The position numbers and the translations under genes are program-made. From Alligator mississippiensis (Eukaryota; Chordata; Crocodylia; Alligatoridae): 64,000 bases of DNA. The notes below the pieces were generated by a model that was not told the origin of the DNA, did no database searches, and saw only the letters and a program-made list of their open reading frames with translations. Below, piece by piece: positions 1 to 11,400 of this stretch. Each line of letters starts with the position of its first letter. The stretch's first letter is position 1. The DNA lies in the NCBI RefSeq assembly GCF_030867095.1, contig NC_081826.1, positions 58,930,001 to 58,994,000 on the forward strand, given 5' to 3'.

Positions 1-424
1 AGTACTCCTGGGTTAGCAAAGCCACAAGCTTGGTTTCCCTATGTTCCAGTACCTCAAGGTAAACACCATCTGGGCTACAATAAATCACGCATCCCAGTTT
101 ACACAGCAAATCCTTACCAAGAAGGTTGACAGGTGCACAGGGGCTAAGAAGAAAGGCATGATTTTCAGACAAAGGGCCAATAGAGATGGAGACAGGTTCA
201 GAGACGGGATGTGGGATAGGTTGTCCGCCTATACCGACAGCATTTACAGTTTCAGGAGAATAAGTTAGAAAAGGAAACTCAGCAGCCTTTAGCGTGGAGC
301 GGGACGCTCCGGTGTCGACAAGACAGGAGACAGGTTTACCAGAAATAAGGCATTCAACAAACGGACCAGATTGGTCAGTAGCAAGCAAAGGAGCAATGAT
401 GTCACTGTCCCTCAGGCTGTCCTA
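1..424 (-). CDS. pro: ERV protease region (pro), partial, cut by window edge
   Basis: Retroviral aspartic protease segment of an endogenous gammaretrovirus-like element, read on the - strand. It is open from an in-frame amber codon (424-422) to the window edge, about 140 codons. The catalytic motif LVDTGAS lies at about 322-302, and a protease-typical LLGKD follows nearer the edge. It is in the same frame as gag and separated from it only by TAG; this is the arrangement of gammaretroviruses, where stop-codon readthrough makes Gag-Pro-Pol. Reverse transcriptase, integrase and env would lie left of the window. No disabling change is visible in this piece, but the element upstream carries a nonsense codon. 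Family assignment is firm; activity is not implied. Confidence 0.85.
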
Positions 425-619
425 TTCAACACTGGGAAAATTGACAGGAAGTGGAGGTGGGGGCTGGGGTCTGGGTCCTTGGCCGGGGCGGTTGGGGCAT
501 TCTGATTTCCAATGTCCTTCTTGCTTGCAATAATGACATTGGTTCCCATAGCCTGGGTTTTGTGGGCTCAAGGATCTATCTCTTCCCCTGAATCTACCCG
601 GGCCTCCCCTTCCCCGTCC
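422..619 (-). pseudogene. gag: ERV gag 3' part: nucleocapsid with one CCHC zinc knuckle, after a premature stop
   Basis: This continues the gag frame below the TGA at 622-620. It encodes a Gly/Arg-rich stretch, then one CCHC knuckle (C-x2-C-x4-H-x4-C, CHYCKQEGHWKSEC) at 538-497, then a Pro-rich tail ending at an in-frame TAG (424-422). A single knuckle is typical of gammaretroviral nucleocapsid. Because the frame is unbroken on both sides of the TGA, I read this as the true gag C-terminus, cut off by one nonsense change. Confidence 0.85.
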
Positions 620-2032
620 TCATCCCCTTCCTCTACCTGGACCCTGCAACTGAGAAATCTGTAAGGCCATTAACTTAAACTCGGCACTGTCTTTAGACCG
701 TTCCAATTTGTTATGAAAATGGTTAGCCGCAGCAAGGACTTCAGTCAAATCTTTAGTTTCCCAGCCAATAATTACTGTTTGAATTTTCTCAGCAATTTTA
801 GGGTTAAGTCCCTGGACAAATGCTGCCACTATTGTTTGTTTAGCATTTTCGACTGGGTTATCCATTCCTGAGTATCGTTCAAATGCCTGTTTGAGGCGTT
901 CTAAATAGTCACTGGGGTGTTCATTTTTGTTTTGTTTACAGGTATTTATTTTGGTCCAGTCTGCCTTTTTTGGGCAAATTGTGAGAACTGTCTGAACCAA
1001 AGCATTTCTCTTGTCAATAAAGTCTTGGCCAATCCCTGGGTTTTGATCTGGCCAAGTACAGGCAGCGTACAGACGTAGCATAGTCTCCTTGGGCAAAATG
1101 GATCGCATGAGCTGATTAATGTCAGCCCATGTTGGATTATAACAATTTATAACAGTCTGCAATTCTTCCTGAAATTTTTCTGGGTCTTCCCTGATTTTTG
1201 GGAACTTTTGAGTTAAATTGTAGAGATCACCTGGAGTCCAGGGTGCATGCACAGTTACTATATTTTGTCCATCGGTGCCAATGCCTGGCATTTGTCTTAG
1301 GGGGTAAACTTGTGCAGTTCGGGATCTCAGATTGATGGGAGATCTTTTCATGCCTATTCCCATTCTTCTAAATACACCTGTGGTGGGTTGTGACCCAGGA
1401 GTAAATTGCCACACTGGTGATGATTTAGTGGCAGATATGGTGGATGAGTCCGGACTATTAAGCTCCGTGGATGGATTTACTGAAGGAGCTTCAGCTAATG
1501 GGTCACTAGCCTGGGCTGCAGCCTGATGTTGAACCGGTTGTTGCTGATGTGGGAGTCCCAGGAGAGCAGGGTTCGAACAAAGGTCAAGGATATCCTCTGC
1601 TGGCTCCGGTGGTGGGGGCGCCCCGGGCAATGCTGGATACATCGGAGCGGTGGCCAGCGTGTAATTTGGGGGAGCAGCCAATTTCTCCCGAACAGCTTTT
1701 AACTGCTGTTTTAATTTTTCTTGAGAGTCTTTTAGGCTCCTAGTTTGAGATTCTGTCCGCCTTTTGGACATTTCATCATACCAATAAAAGAACGCGTCCC
1801 ACTGGTTTTGTGGTGTTTTGGATCCACGGGACTCTAACGCCCCTCTCAAGTGCACTATTTTATCCTGATCAAATGTTCCTTCCTGTGGAAAATGTTTCAC
1901 AGGATCATCCCTAGTATACCAGTTCCACTTATTCAAGTACTTGCAAGTCACGGGAGAATAGTGTGTGTACATAAAGTACGCCGGAGTCCCCTTAGGGGGG
2001 ACAGGAACCTGTTTAGACTGACTTGTTCCCAT
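620..2032 (-). CDS. gag: ERV Gag polyprotein (matrix, late domain, capsid), 470 codons, prematurely stopped
   Basis: Structural polyprotein of a gammaretrovirus-like ERV. It starts MGTSQS, so a glycine is available for N-myristoylation and membrane targeting. Residues 1-120 resemble matrix. A PPNY late-domain (PPxY) motif lies at 121-124, followed by a Pro-rich linker. Capsid probably starts near YPLRQ (243-247), and a major-homology-region-like segment spans about 364-390 (PSDYLERLKQAFERYSG). The frame stops at TGA (622-620) before the nucleocapsid, which continues in the same frame. The ATG at 2032 lies about 715 bases inside the primer-binding site, as expected for a gag leader. A 470-codon open frame suggests a fairly young insertion. 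The gag assignment is strong; the exact genus is inference. Confidence 0.88.
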   Translation of the reverse strand: MGTSQSKQVPVPPKGTPAYFMYTHYSPVTCKYLNKWNWYTRDDPVKHFPQEGTFDQDKIVHLRGALESRGSKTPQNQWDAFFYWYDEMSKRRTESQTRSLKDSQEKLKQQLKAVREKLAAPPNYTLATAPMYPALPGAPPPPEPAEDILDLCSNPALLGLPHQQQPVQHQAAAQASDPLAEAPSVNPSTELNSPDSSTISATKSSPVWQFTPGSQPTTGVFRRMGIGMKRSPINLRSRTAQVYPLRQMPGIGTDGQNIVTVHAPWTPGDLYNLTQKFPKIREDPEKFQEELQTVINCYNPTWADINQLMRSILPKETMLRLYAACTWPDQNPGIGQDFIDKRNALVQTVLTICPKKADWTKINTCKQNKNEHPSDYLERLKQAFERYSGMDNPVENAKQTIVAAFVQGLNPKIAEKIQTVIIGWETKDLTEVLAAANHFHNKLERSKDSAEFKLMALQISQLQGPGRGRG

Positions 2033-2748
2033 TTTCAGTCACACAGGGAGATGTAGGAGAGGCTTATTTAGGATGTCCGGGCCGCTCAGTGCCTTGCCCC
2101 GCAGTTTTTCACTGCCCAGACAAAAGGCTTCTGACCCGACACCGGCTCATAAAATGGAAATGGGGAGGGAAACACTAGAGGGATCCTTTCACTCCTGCTT
2201 TCGGCAGAAGCTACTGGGACGAGGGGTTTGGAAAAGACAAAATCACTCAGACGCCCTGTCCACTGGGTCACGAGGTTCCAGTTGGGCCCCCTTGCTTTCA
2301 AAACTGCCCTGTCAGGCAGAATTGGGGCGGCTGAGCCCAACCGTAGTCTCAGTCCTGGTCAGTGGCTCATATTTCTAAATACACACACACATGCACATTT
2401 ATTCAGTCAGCCAGACCTCCTACCCCACACCGCCTTAGTTAATTAACTACAAGCCCGATGTGCTGTTGGATGAAGGTGCCTCAAACAGTTTCTCCCTAAA
2501 ACGTACGTTACCAGACACAAAATGGGATCCTTTACCAGACAGAAAATTTTAGCCGGCAGTAAGGTTCAGACTGACCTGTTTTAACAAGGTTCAGATCCAG
2601 TTATCACGGCCAAGTTGGGAGCCTACAGGCAGTCCTCCTCCGAAACCCCAATAGAGATTTTGAATTAGGTCTCTTACCTCTCAAGTTTGGCGCCTCAGGG
2701 TTCGGGGGGGGGTAGCCTGCGGTCCTCCTTCCTCAGCCTGTGTTCTGG
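2033..2748 (-). other. ERV 5' leader between primer-binding site and gag
   Basis: This is about 716 bases of untranslated leader of the - strand provirus, where packaging signal and splice donor would be expected. I see no convincing ORF; short frames here are chance. A small (CA)n tract lies near 2380. Confidence 0.6.
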
Positions 2749-2766
2749 ATCCGAGTCACGGCACCA
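2749..2766 (-). other. ERV primer-binding site, tRNA-His type
   Basis: On the + strand this reads ATCCGAGTCACGGCACCA, which matches the 3' end of vertebrate tRNA-His including the CCA. On the provirus (-) strand it is the complementary site starting TGG. It lies 5 bases from the inferred LTR edge. ERVs primed by tRNA-His are by convention called ERV-H type, although that name covers unrelated lineages. Confidence 0.88.
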
Positions 2767-2820
2767 GGAATTGTCGTGGAAACACACACAGAGTACTTTT
2801 GGGTCAGGTCAGCAGAAGCT

Positions 2821-2826
2821 TTTATT
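2821..2826 (-). terminator. Poly(A) signal of the ERV LTR
   Basis: AATAAA on the - strand, downstream of the LTR TATA box and about 50 bases before the U5 end. Confidence 0.7.
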
Positions 2827-2921
2827 CAAAAGAAACTACAGCTGTAGGGGGAGTTCCAAAGTGACATGGATTTCCCAAGCACTTGGAAGGGGTCCCCCCC
2901 CCCAAGAGCAAAATCAGGAGG

Positions 2922-2929
2922 CTTATATA
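2922..2929 (-). promoter_or_regulatory. TATA box of the ERV LTR
   Basis: TATATAAG on the - strand, in the expected place at the end of U3, about 100 bases before the LTR poly(A) signal. Confidence 0.7.
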
Positions 2930-3277
2930 CTTTTTAACAGTCGCTTACAACTCACGTGATCATATAGTGAAATTAGCATGAAAAGCGGCTATAATATTAC
3001 TTCATTATTTCTTTGCTGTTATCAGGATGGGAATTATGGGGGAGATAGGGTTAGTTCACAAACCTCCTTCTTGCACCTGGAAATCTACTTTGTACATACT
3101 TTTTTTTTCTACCTTCAAGGCCGCGGTGAGCGAAGCATTTGCAGAAGAGTTACAAAGAACAAACACTTGCCCTTATCTGTTCTACTGTACCGAGCCAGCA
3201 ATTCTACACAAAGCGGTTATGTCATCTTATAACTAAAATAATCAAAGTTTAAGGCATATATTTTTTCTGATTCCACA

Positions 3278-5200
3278 CTGTCATACAAAGGAAAATCTGA
3301 TTTGCACACTGAGGCGTAGCAGCCTTGCACACACCTCTTATCATTTGACCTTGAGCTAGGTTTTCTGGAACACAGGATTCAAAAGTTGATTATAATGGAT
3401 TCAAATAATTTTTTACTGTCATTACACCCTTGTTGGCTAACCATCAGTATGTTTTTAACTAAGCACGTGTCTGTTGCCTAACCTTAGTGTTCTTGACATG
3501 TGTGGCGTTTTGCATCAAGGAATGCTTTTTAGAATAACATGTATATGTGTCAAATGACTTAATCTAGTGGAACAGTAACAACAATTTGCATTTAATATTT
3601 TAATTGCGCAATTTAGTTCAAAAGTAGTACAGCAAACTGAAGGTATTTATACCAATCACTTCAGTGTAACACAAATGTCACCTGGAATTATGATCTTGTC
3701 AAATGTTATCACATAAACTTCAGTGGAATCTGCCAGCATGTAGATAAAAGACCTTCAGGTAAAATGTAGGTGGCCAGAGCCTCAGCTTCTATGCATCAGT
3801 CCGACTCCAACAGCATCATCAGAGCAGCGCACACTTGCACTAGCTGTGTGTGAGATCTGATGTGCTTTTGGAAGCATTAGTTTTATCATCAGTGTTGGTG
3901 GGGCATTACCATGAGCTTGATCATGCTGTGTTTAGAAGGAGGTGATACACGAGAGTTAGAAGAAACTGAGCTAGAAACTGAAATAACTGAGGGTCATCTT
4001 TATATTTCCTTTAGTGTAAAGATGTTTCTAGATGTCTTCAAGGCCCCTATCCCCCACACCTTTTCAGTCTCACTTTTAGTAGGTTATTAGTTCCTTCCAC
4101 AGCCAAGTTTAAATGCATTTACTATTTCCCTGCTGCCTGTAAATCAATGAATGTTGTCCTTTCTGAGACAGCTGATTCACTATAACTTAGCACACTTACT
4201 GTTTTAGTTCAAATCACAAAGGTGTTCCCTTTCATGCCCTGCCCCTGTTTTCTCCATTTTCAAAACCTGGGAAAGTAAGCAAATACATTACAGTGATATT
4301 ATTAGTGTCCAGTACTCAAGAATGAGAACATCAGTGCAGAAACCATTTTAAGGTATCCGGGTTGCAGCCATATTGGTCTAGAGGCAACAGGTATCAGAAC
4401 TTATGGTAGAGGAGACATAGTTATTCTAATAAACAAGATTTTTGAAAAAAAAATTCTTTAATTTCAAGCTTTTGGGCACAAGCATGCCTTTTTAGGCACA
4501 GGAGAAAAGATTGTAAAAGTTCTTCCAGATAGAAATGAAAGTTCATATTTCATAGAAGAGTTAAAGGTGTGCTAAAATCTCCTGTTTGGCAGTTCATTTT
4601 ATGCAGGTTAGGCAAAACTATTTTAATTAATTAATTAACAGTACAAAAACCTCCCAGGATCGTGCTACTGCTCTAGAAGGGGCACAGAGCAGGTTTTGCT
4701 CCTCTACCATTGCTGTGTGGTAAGGTGAGGTAGCTAGCTACGCTAGCATGAAGTTGAGTACAGCACAGAGCAGGGCAGGCCTTTCAGGCCCAGCAGGTGT
4801 TGCATGTATCACAGCACTGACTTGTGAATTGTACAATAAATGTCCTGTGCCACCCATCCAGCTAATTTCCCATGTGATATATTGGGGAGCCAGCTACAAA
4901 GATGTTCTTGATTTAATGCAGAGCCAATGAAGTAGCTGGTTGCCTCTGAAAACTTATGCCTCCCCAGAACCAGTCTGTCTTTAACCTGGCAGACATTACT
5001 TTAATTATGCAAGGCGGGGGGTGGGCTGAAAGAGGCTTATTGCAGACCCGGACCAGCCACACGTTAGAGACCTTTGTGGCAGGATGCATGGCCCCTGGGA
5101 TCACTGCTCAGCTCCCTTCACCTGTTTGCTGTGGCCTGGAGCCAGATGAGGACAGCCCAGGCCATGCAAAGCCAACCCCCCCCTTGCACAAGCCGTGAAG
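3278..5200. other. Intergenic DNA upstream of UBE2W
   Basis: AT-rich sequence between the ERV LTR and the UBE2W CpG island. I see no gene. One Penelope-like fragment lies at 4356-4510. The rest is not recognised. Confidence 0.6.
4356..4510 (-). repeat. Penelope-like element fragment (3' part)
   Basis: It contains the phrases GGTTGCAGCCATATTGGTCTA and CAAGCTTTTGGGCAC, which match parts of the Penelope-like copies at 19360 and 23291. It is decayed, and the edges are approximate. Confidence 0.5.
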
Positions 5201-5328
5201 AAGGCGCAGCTGCCCTCCTTCCTCCAGGGCTCGGGCCGACGTGTTCCGCGGCCCGCTCCTTACACACTGCGCAATACGGTAAGGCGAGGCCGGGCTCCTC
5301 GGAAGACAGGGCCTGGTGCAGCTCGAGG

Positions 5329-5334
5329 CACGTG
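5329..5334. promoter_or_regulatory. E-box CACGTG in UBE2W promoter
   Basis: A perfect CACGTG about 120 bases before the ATG. It is a candidate for USF/MYC/TFE-type bHLH-zip factors by motif only. Confidence 0.45.
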
Positions 5335-5351
5335 GGGCTCTGTTCGCCACG

Positions 5352-5361
5352 GCGCATGCGC
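5352..5361. promoter_or_regulatory. NRF1 site
   Basis: Perfect palindrome GCGCATGCGC about 95 bases before the ATG, the consensus core bound by NRF1 in CpG-island promoters. Binding is inferred from the motif. Confidence 0.65.
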
Positions 5362-5379
5362 GGTGCCCGGGCTGCGGCC

Positions 5380-5387
5380 CACGTGAC
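5380..5387 (+). promoter_or_regulatory. E-box CACGTGAC
   Basis: A second CACGTG, with the flanking AC favoured by USF and MiT/TFE factors, about 70 bases before the ATG. Confidence 0.45.
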
Positions 5388-5452
5388 CCGGCGGCGGCGG
5401 CGCTGCGTCTGTAGCGGTCGGGTCGGCGGCGCAGAGGGGAGGGGGAGGATCC

Positions 5453-5463
5453 AATATGGCGTC
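5453..5463 (+). promoter_or_regulatory. YY1-like motif overlapping the UBE2W start codon
   Basis: AATATGGCGTC resembles the YY1 core AAnATGGCG and includes the initiator ATG. YY1 sites covering the start codon or lying just downstream of the TSS are a known class. It is close to, but not identical with, the consensus. Confidence 0.5.
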
Positions 5464-5470
5464 CATGCAG
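5456..5470 (+). CDS. UBE2W: UBE2W coding exon 1
   Basis: Encodes only MASMQ. The donor GTGAGG begins at 5471; phase 0. It lies inside the CpG island, and the 5' UTR is probably on the same exon. Confidence 0.92.
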
Positions 5471-8400
5471 GTGAGGAGCCTGCGGCGGCGCCGGGCCGGC
5501 GGAGCTCCCTGAGGGCTGGCGGTGCCAGCGGTTGGTGGTGCGGGGGTGGAGGTTGCTCCCAGGGGCGCCTTCTGCTCCGCAGGGCCGGGCCGGGCCGGGG
5601 GTAGCTGGGAGCGCCCGGTGGGGCGGGGCCCTGCGCGCCGTGGGGGCCCCGCTCCGCTCCCCGTCGGGCTGGGCCGCAGCCCGCTGCCGTGGCGGGTCCT
5701 TCTACGGCCCGGGTGCTGACCGCGGAAGCGGCGGCGTCTGCGCGGTGCGGCATTGGCGGGGCTGGGTGGTTCGGTGGCTGCTTCCCACGGCTTCCCCGCC
5801 CGTCCCTGTCAGGCGCCGGCCTGCAGCTTCTTGGCTTTCCTTTCCAAAGTCCTCCCTTAACTCTGAAAAGAAATGCCCACCCTTCCTCCTCCCACCTGGA
5901 ACCATCTTCTCAGTTGGCTGGCTTAGGTTTTCTCAAGGTTGTCTCTACTCCTAATCCTCTGGTCCAGCGAAGCTCCTTCCACATAAAGCCTTGGCCCTGG
6001 CTCCTGGGATGCCCCATCCTGGGAGGGAAGTGCAAACCAGACCAGGAGCTGTGCACCTGTGTAGGAGTAACAGGAGCTAAGTGCCCCAACCTTAAACTGG
6101 GGATGTTGGGGAAACTGTCCTCAGGTTTTGCTTGTGGAGAGCTCTGCAGGAAAGGGGTAGAAGTCCTCTGGTCTTTTGAGTCATTTCAGATGAAAGGGAG
6201 CAGAAAGCTTGAACACGCAGCACAGAATATTCCCGATTTAGCAATGCCCCAAGTAATCCACTAGTCCGAGAGACTCGTCAGTCCTTTGTTTCCAGTTTCT
6301 TGAAGAGCTGTGTGAGACCATTCATGTTTGAAGTGTTGGATGATTTTATGCTCGCATTTCTTCAAGCAGCCCAGTTTTGACTAATTGCAAAACAGAATTT
6401 TGGGGCAATGATCTGTTTCAAAACCTGGTGCAGATATGGGGAAGTATCGATTGTGAAACTTGGAGGAGGCAGTTTGTGGGACTTGAGATGCTAGAGTTCT
6501 GTTTCTTTATGCCTTTTAAATGTCCTTCAGGAGCTTGTTTAACTGTCTTCCCACCCATCACCTTTCTTCCTTTTCTGTAAAAGAGGGATAATAATTAAGG
6601 AGCTTAGGGAGATCAACAGGTCAAAAGTTACAGTGCTAGTAGTGTATTTTCGTGAGTAATATGCCCCTTATTATTGGAAGGCACCAAGATGGGGGTAGGG
6701 GGGGCAGGAATCTTGCCTTGGAGTACAGGTAAGTACCAGGTATCTGGGGATCTCTGAGGCTGGGACTGGGGCTAGCCCGATCTGACTTGTTGTGCAGTGG
6801 GGATGGATTCAGCAAGCCGAAACTGGGACTACTTGGCAGGGCAGGGCTGCAGGTTAAATCCAACCCTGAGCGCTGGCTGTACATGGTGCCAGACTGACCA
6901 CTCTGGATCTGAAGCCATGTGCTGGGTCCAGGACCATGTGGTGGGTTGGACCTGGTGTACCAATTCCAGCTGTAGGACAACCCTATGCACTGTCCCAGTC
7001 CAGCATGTGACTGGGGACAAGGACTCTCCACAGGTTGGGAAATTTGGGGAAGAGTGAAGAGCAGTGGCAATGTTAATTGTAGTGGTTCCCAGAACCAGGG
7101 TAATTAATGCTACCACTGCTCCACCCTTTCTCCCCCCCCCCCCCCCCCAAAAAAAACCCCCAAACAAACCAGATTTGTGAGGAGTCCTTTTCCTTGTTAA
7201 TAATGTACACCCCAATTTTTCCCAGTTGCATTTGGGAAAAAGCTGTGGGTTATATGTGAGAAATTGTGGTAATAAGTCTTCTGGCTAATACCTATTTCTT
7301 GAAAATATGGTAGTGAGGAAGTTAGTTCTTTTCTTTTTTAATGTAATAAATACTATTCTCTTGGGCATCTGCATTTATTGATAGTATATTATGGACACTA
7401 CTCATTTCAGTCTTGTTAAGTGTGGAACCTTTAAAATTCTGGGGAATGTTATAAATGTTTTAGATTCTGTTAATTTTTTTAAAGGGCAATTTGCAAGTCG
7501 GAAGGGTATGTTTTGATTTAAAACAGGCTCATAAACTTCAAAATTATTTTATAAGTATAATTTTGATGTGCATGTGTGTCTCCAGGTAGTGCACATCTTC
7601 CATTCTGGTCCAGTCTTATTTTGTGGTTCCTTAATAAGCACCTCCTGTGTTTTGAAAGACCTGTGAAAGTGGGGGGAACTGATTATACACAAAGCTTTGT
7701 CAGGTATTCAAAGTAAAGAAGAAACTTTCATTGTTTATAATCTTGCAGTTATGGCAGTTAATTCTTGGTGCTGCATGCAACAAAAGTAAATAACTCCTCA
7801 AAATGCCTCAGATTTTTTGAGATGGATGCAATTTCCTTGACAAAGCAGGAGCATGCTTATTCACTTTAGACTTCTATTTTATTTGATCTTTGAAACTTTT
7901 TATGCAGTATTTTCTGTAAATGTATTTAATATGGACATCATCTCTGTTCCAGTCATTTAAAGGTGATCTCCAAAATAGAAAATATGGGCTTGTGTTTTTT
8001 TGTTTTTAATTTTTTGGCATTTTAAGATGTACATGGATGGTCTGAAATATGTTGTTTTTATTTTCCCCCTCTTCGCCTTTTGTTTTTATCCTGATAGTTG
8101 GGCTATGTTTGGACAATGAAGGATCTGACATGAAGCTTGGAGAGTGAAACTGGAGTAACTAAAAGCAAACAATAATTAAAAATGACTTTGTGTAGTGACC
8201 AGTGTTTTAGGGAGAGGAAAAAGTCTGCTAAAATTCAATAACCCAGTCACTTACCTTAAATTATGAAAGCTACCAGAGATTTTTAAACCCTCAGCACATG
8301 CAGCAAAATTAGGGAAGATCAAGAGTTTTGTGAATTAAACACAGAAATATTAGCAATGTTAAAAAAAAAGAAAAAAAGACTCAGGAGGAAATCTTTTTAA

Positions 8401-11400
8401 AAAGTAAATCTATAAAGTTTTGTTGTCATTGTTGCTATAGTAGGGCTGATCATAATGATATTCTAGCCAATAAGAAATAGTCATCTTTTCTAGTTTACAT
8501 AAGTATTACAGAACCAAATGTTAGAGAATTAAAAGATGAAGTGTTCAGTTTCCAGTTTGTATGAGTGCCTACACATGATCAGGGAGGCTGCTTTGACCCA
8601 CTGGAATTCCAGCGCCTTGGATCAAATTTGATTAATCAAGTTTGCTGGAGCGTGGCAATTACTGTACTCCAGCAGCCTCCCATGTATCCTATATTAGTGT
8701 GCCCACGCTTCAAAATGGCATCGGGGGCGCTTTATATGCTAATACATGAGATGCTCTGGGCTCTCGGTGCCACTTTAATTAAAGTGCCCTCTGCTCCTGG
8801 AGCATGTGTATAAACGCCCTATGATTTTAAAAACCACTTTAATTCTTAAATCTGGTTGTACCAGCAGTAGTTGTTCAGTGTCTTGTTTGGTAGCTGGTTT
8901 TCAGGGGTCTTGTTTAAACTCTAAAACAGGATTGGCAAACGCATGGCTTGCAGGCCAAATCCAGCCTGCAGGGCTTCTCGAAGGCTGACTGTCTACTTCT
9001 GAGAGCCAGATTTGGCTCATGGGGCTCATTGCCATGGCTGTTGGAGCCCCTGCAGTGGCACTGTTAATCCTTGTGGCTGCCCAAGTTGCCTTCCCCCCCC
9101 CCCCCCCCCCAACTTCTACCCACTGCCAAAATGGGTGTTTTAGCTGCCTTTGGTAACTACAGTTAGTGGCAGGGGAGAAGTTGAGAGGCAGTATGTCATT
9201 GTAGCATTAACTTGTTGGGTTCTTGGGCTATGCTGAGATAGTAGCTTCAGCAGATGTGAGGATTAGTACTGCTGCCTTCACTTGTGAGTCCTCTGGCATG
9301 CAGTGCCAACATGACTGACACTCCTGCTCTAAAACAACCCTGATCACAAAGAACATTGCACTTTTATGTGGTTAAAGCAGAGGTTTTGCATGCATTTGTT
9401 GTTATACATAGCATAGTTGACCTTCTGTATAGGAATAAGCTATGTAAACTTATACAATCACATATCTTTATGTATTTTGTGGTTGCTATCATTTTGTAAC
9501 TATATTGAGTTGTTGTGACCACGAATCAAGTCCTGCGTATATGGATGAATTATTGAAGCGCTTCACTGAAGTCCATTTTGCTAACTTAGTTGCTATTAGA
9601 TGAAGTGAGCTGTGGCTCATGAAAGCTTCTGCATCTCTGATTCAGTTAGCCTGGAGGTGTACCTGTACCTTGCTTTCTGCCTTAGTTGTGTAATGAAAAC
9701 AAGCATCCCTGTTTACATAAATGGCATTCCTCGGTAGTTCACTATGATGTTTCTTCAAAAGGAGCAGGAGCTTGTATTGAGGTTTAGATAATTTTACCCT
9801 GTTATCTAAGGTGATTTTGATTTCTATTTAACCAGACAGTTGTTAAAAATGGCTAAATCATTTTATTCAAACTTTTAAAAAAGATTACATATGGAAAGAG
9901 ACCATTTTTGAAAAAAATTGTGTGCTGCAATGATGTTTTTAGAAAATTATAAACAATTCAGAGCAAGGGAATAGAATAGATGTGGTCAGAAGGTCTGAAT
10001 AAGTTAATCTTTCTGCTGTAACATCCTTAGAGAAGTTACATTTACAGATGTAAATAATGTTTATATGTATGCAAACAATATATAGTGTAACTTTATCAGA
10101 GTTTTTTGGTGGTGCACACAATACTGACTGGTAAAAATCCCTAGATAAAATGAGGTGGCTTCTCAAAGAGAATTTTCTTATGTTGCACTCAAATGTTTAT
10201 TGTTAACTTTCCATTGATACCCGGCACAAATTCTAAATATTCTGAAGCAAAGTGCATTTCATTTAAGATTTTAATATCTAAAACGCCTTTTTGAACCAAA
10301 TCAAATGGTATTATGTTAATAATTTGAAGCAGGTATATTTTGACATTGGTTCATAAAAGGTAGTTGTCAAGGGCAAAAACAAAATCCTGATTAGATAGCA
10401 TATTGAAGGCTTATATTCCACACTCTTCAGTAAAGCTCCATGTGTCACAAATTACATTAGCTCTGTTTACTGAAATTTAAATATCTACATGTACAAATCT
10501 CCTGTGCCTGACTCGTGAAGCCGTATCACTTATATGAAAGGAATAAAGGTTTGCACAGTGATTAAAGCATATGCTTAAAGCTGGGTCCGTACAGGTTTTC
10601 TTTGCCAGCTGCTGGGGTTAAGTTTCTGAAAGTTCCTGTGGTTGGCAAAACCATGGCTGGCAAGACAAAAGGCTTATGGGAAAAATGGCAGGTGGCAGGC
10701 TGATGTGTGGCCATGGAAAACTGTGGTTACTCAAAACTGTATACCGTGCGAGCAAAAATGGTATGTAGAATAGTAAGCATGGATACTCAAAACTGTGGTT
10801 GGTGAGGGAAACCTGTACTTGTAAGGTGGTAAAAGCTATTCATACCTAATGTCCTGCCAAAATTAAAAATTTCAACTGCAAGGAACTGGATGCTTAAAAG
10901 TTGTGGGGGGGGGGGGGGGAGGGGGCAGAGAGAAGGGGAAGGATTTATAAAGGGGGACTGAAATGGTGGCATTGGTGAAATTTTTACCAGTATAGTACCT
11001 GTTTCAAGAGTAAGCCACTGTCTATGATAAAAGTATCAATCCAGAAGTAATATATTTTACATGTCTTATGTATCCTCTCCACTTTAAATTTAATCTCTAC
11101 TTCATATCTGGGAAGGATCTATATAGCTGTAACTATTAAATTATTGACTAATACTCTATTAATCTTATTGCCATAATCTTTGCATCATTTTTATTTAATG
11201 CTTTGGGGGGAAAAAAATTAATCAGCTTTAATAGAACAAGAATCAAAAAATAAAACCACCAGTTTTATGACGGAAGTTAGACTAAAAAGATAGCTTATTA
11301 AACTTCTGATGGGAATAACACTCAACTGGAAATACTAAAGTTGTTAAAACTCTGCCAAAAATAAAACAGAGGCTGTGAATATGGATCAAATGGTCAAATA

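Larger units (their letters stand above)
2772..3277 (-). mobile_element. 5' LTR of the - strand ERV
   Basis: About 506 bp, TGTCGTGG... to ...GATTCCACA on the + strand, so the ends are TG...CA. It is placed directly against the tRNA-His primer-binding site. In provirus orientation it holds a TATATAAG box (2929-2922) and an AATAAA signal (2826-2821) about 100 bases apart, defining U3, R and U5. The partner 3' LTR is outside the window, so the edges rest on the TG/CA ends and the primer site. Confidence 0.8.
5210..5760 (+). promoter_or_regulatory. CpG-island promoter of UBE2W
   Basis: An abrupt GC- and CpG-rich block in an AT-rich setting, surrounding coding exon 1. There is no TATA box near the start. 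It holds an NRF1 palindrome, two CACGTG E-boxes and a YY1-like motif on the start codon, typical of housekeeping promoters. Long ORFs here are by-products of base composition. Confidence 0.85.

Noticed and set aside
2749-2766. tRNA-His gene
   Set aside because: Only the 3' end sequence is present and it touches an LTR, so it is a primer-binding site.
5118-5753. 211-codon - strand ORF and the 176-, 140- and 191-codon + strand ORFs around the CpG island
   Set aside because: Arg/Pro/Ala/Gly-rich chance frames of CpG-rich DNA; they overlap the UBE2W promoter in several frames with no domain or splice logic.
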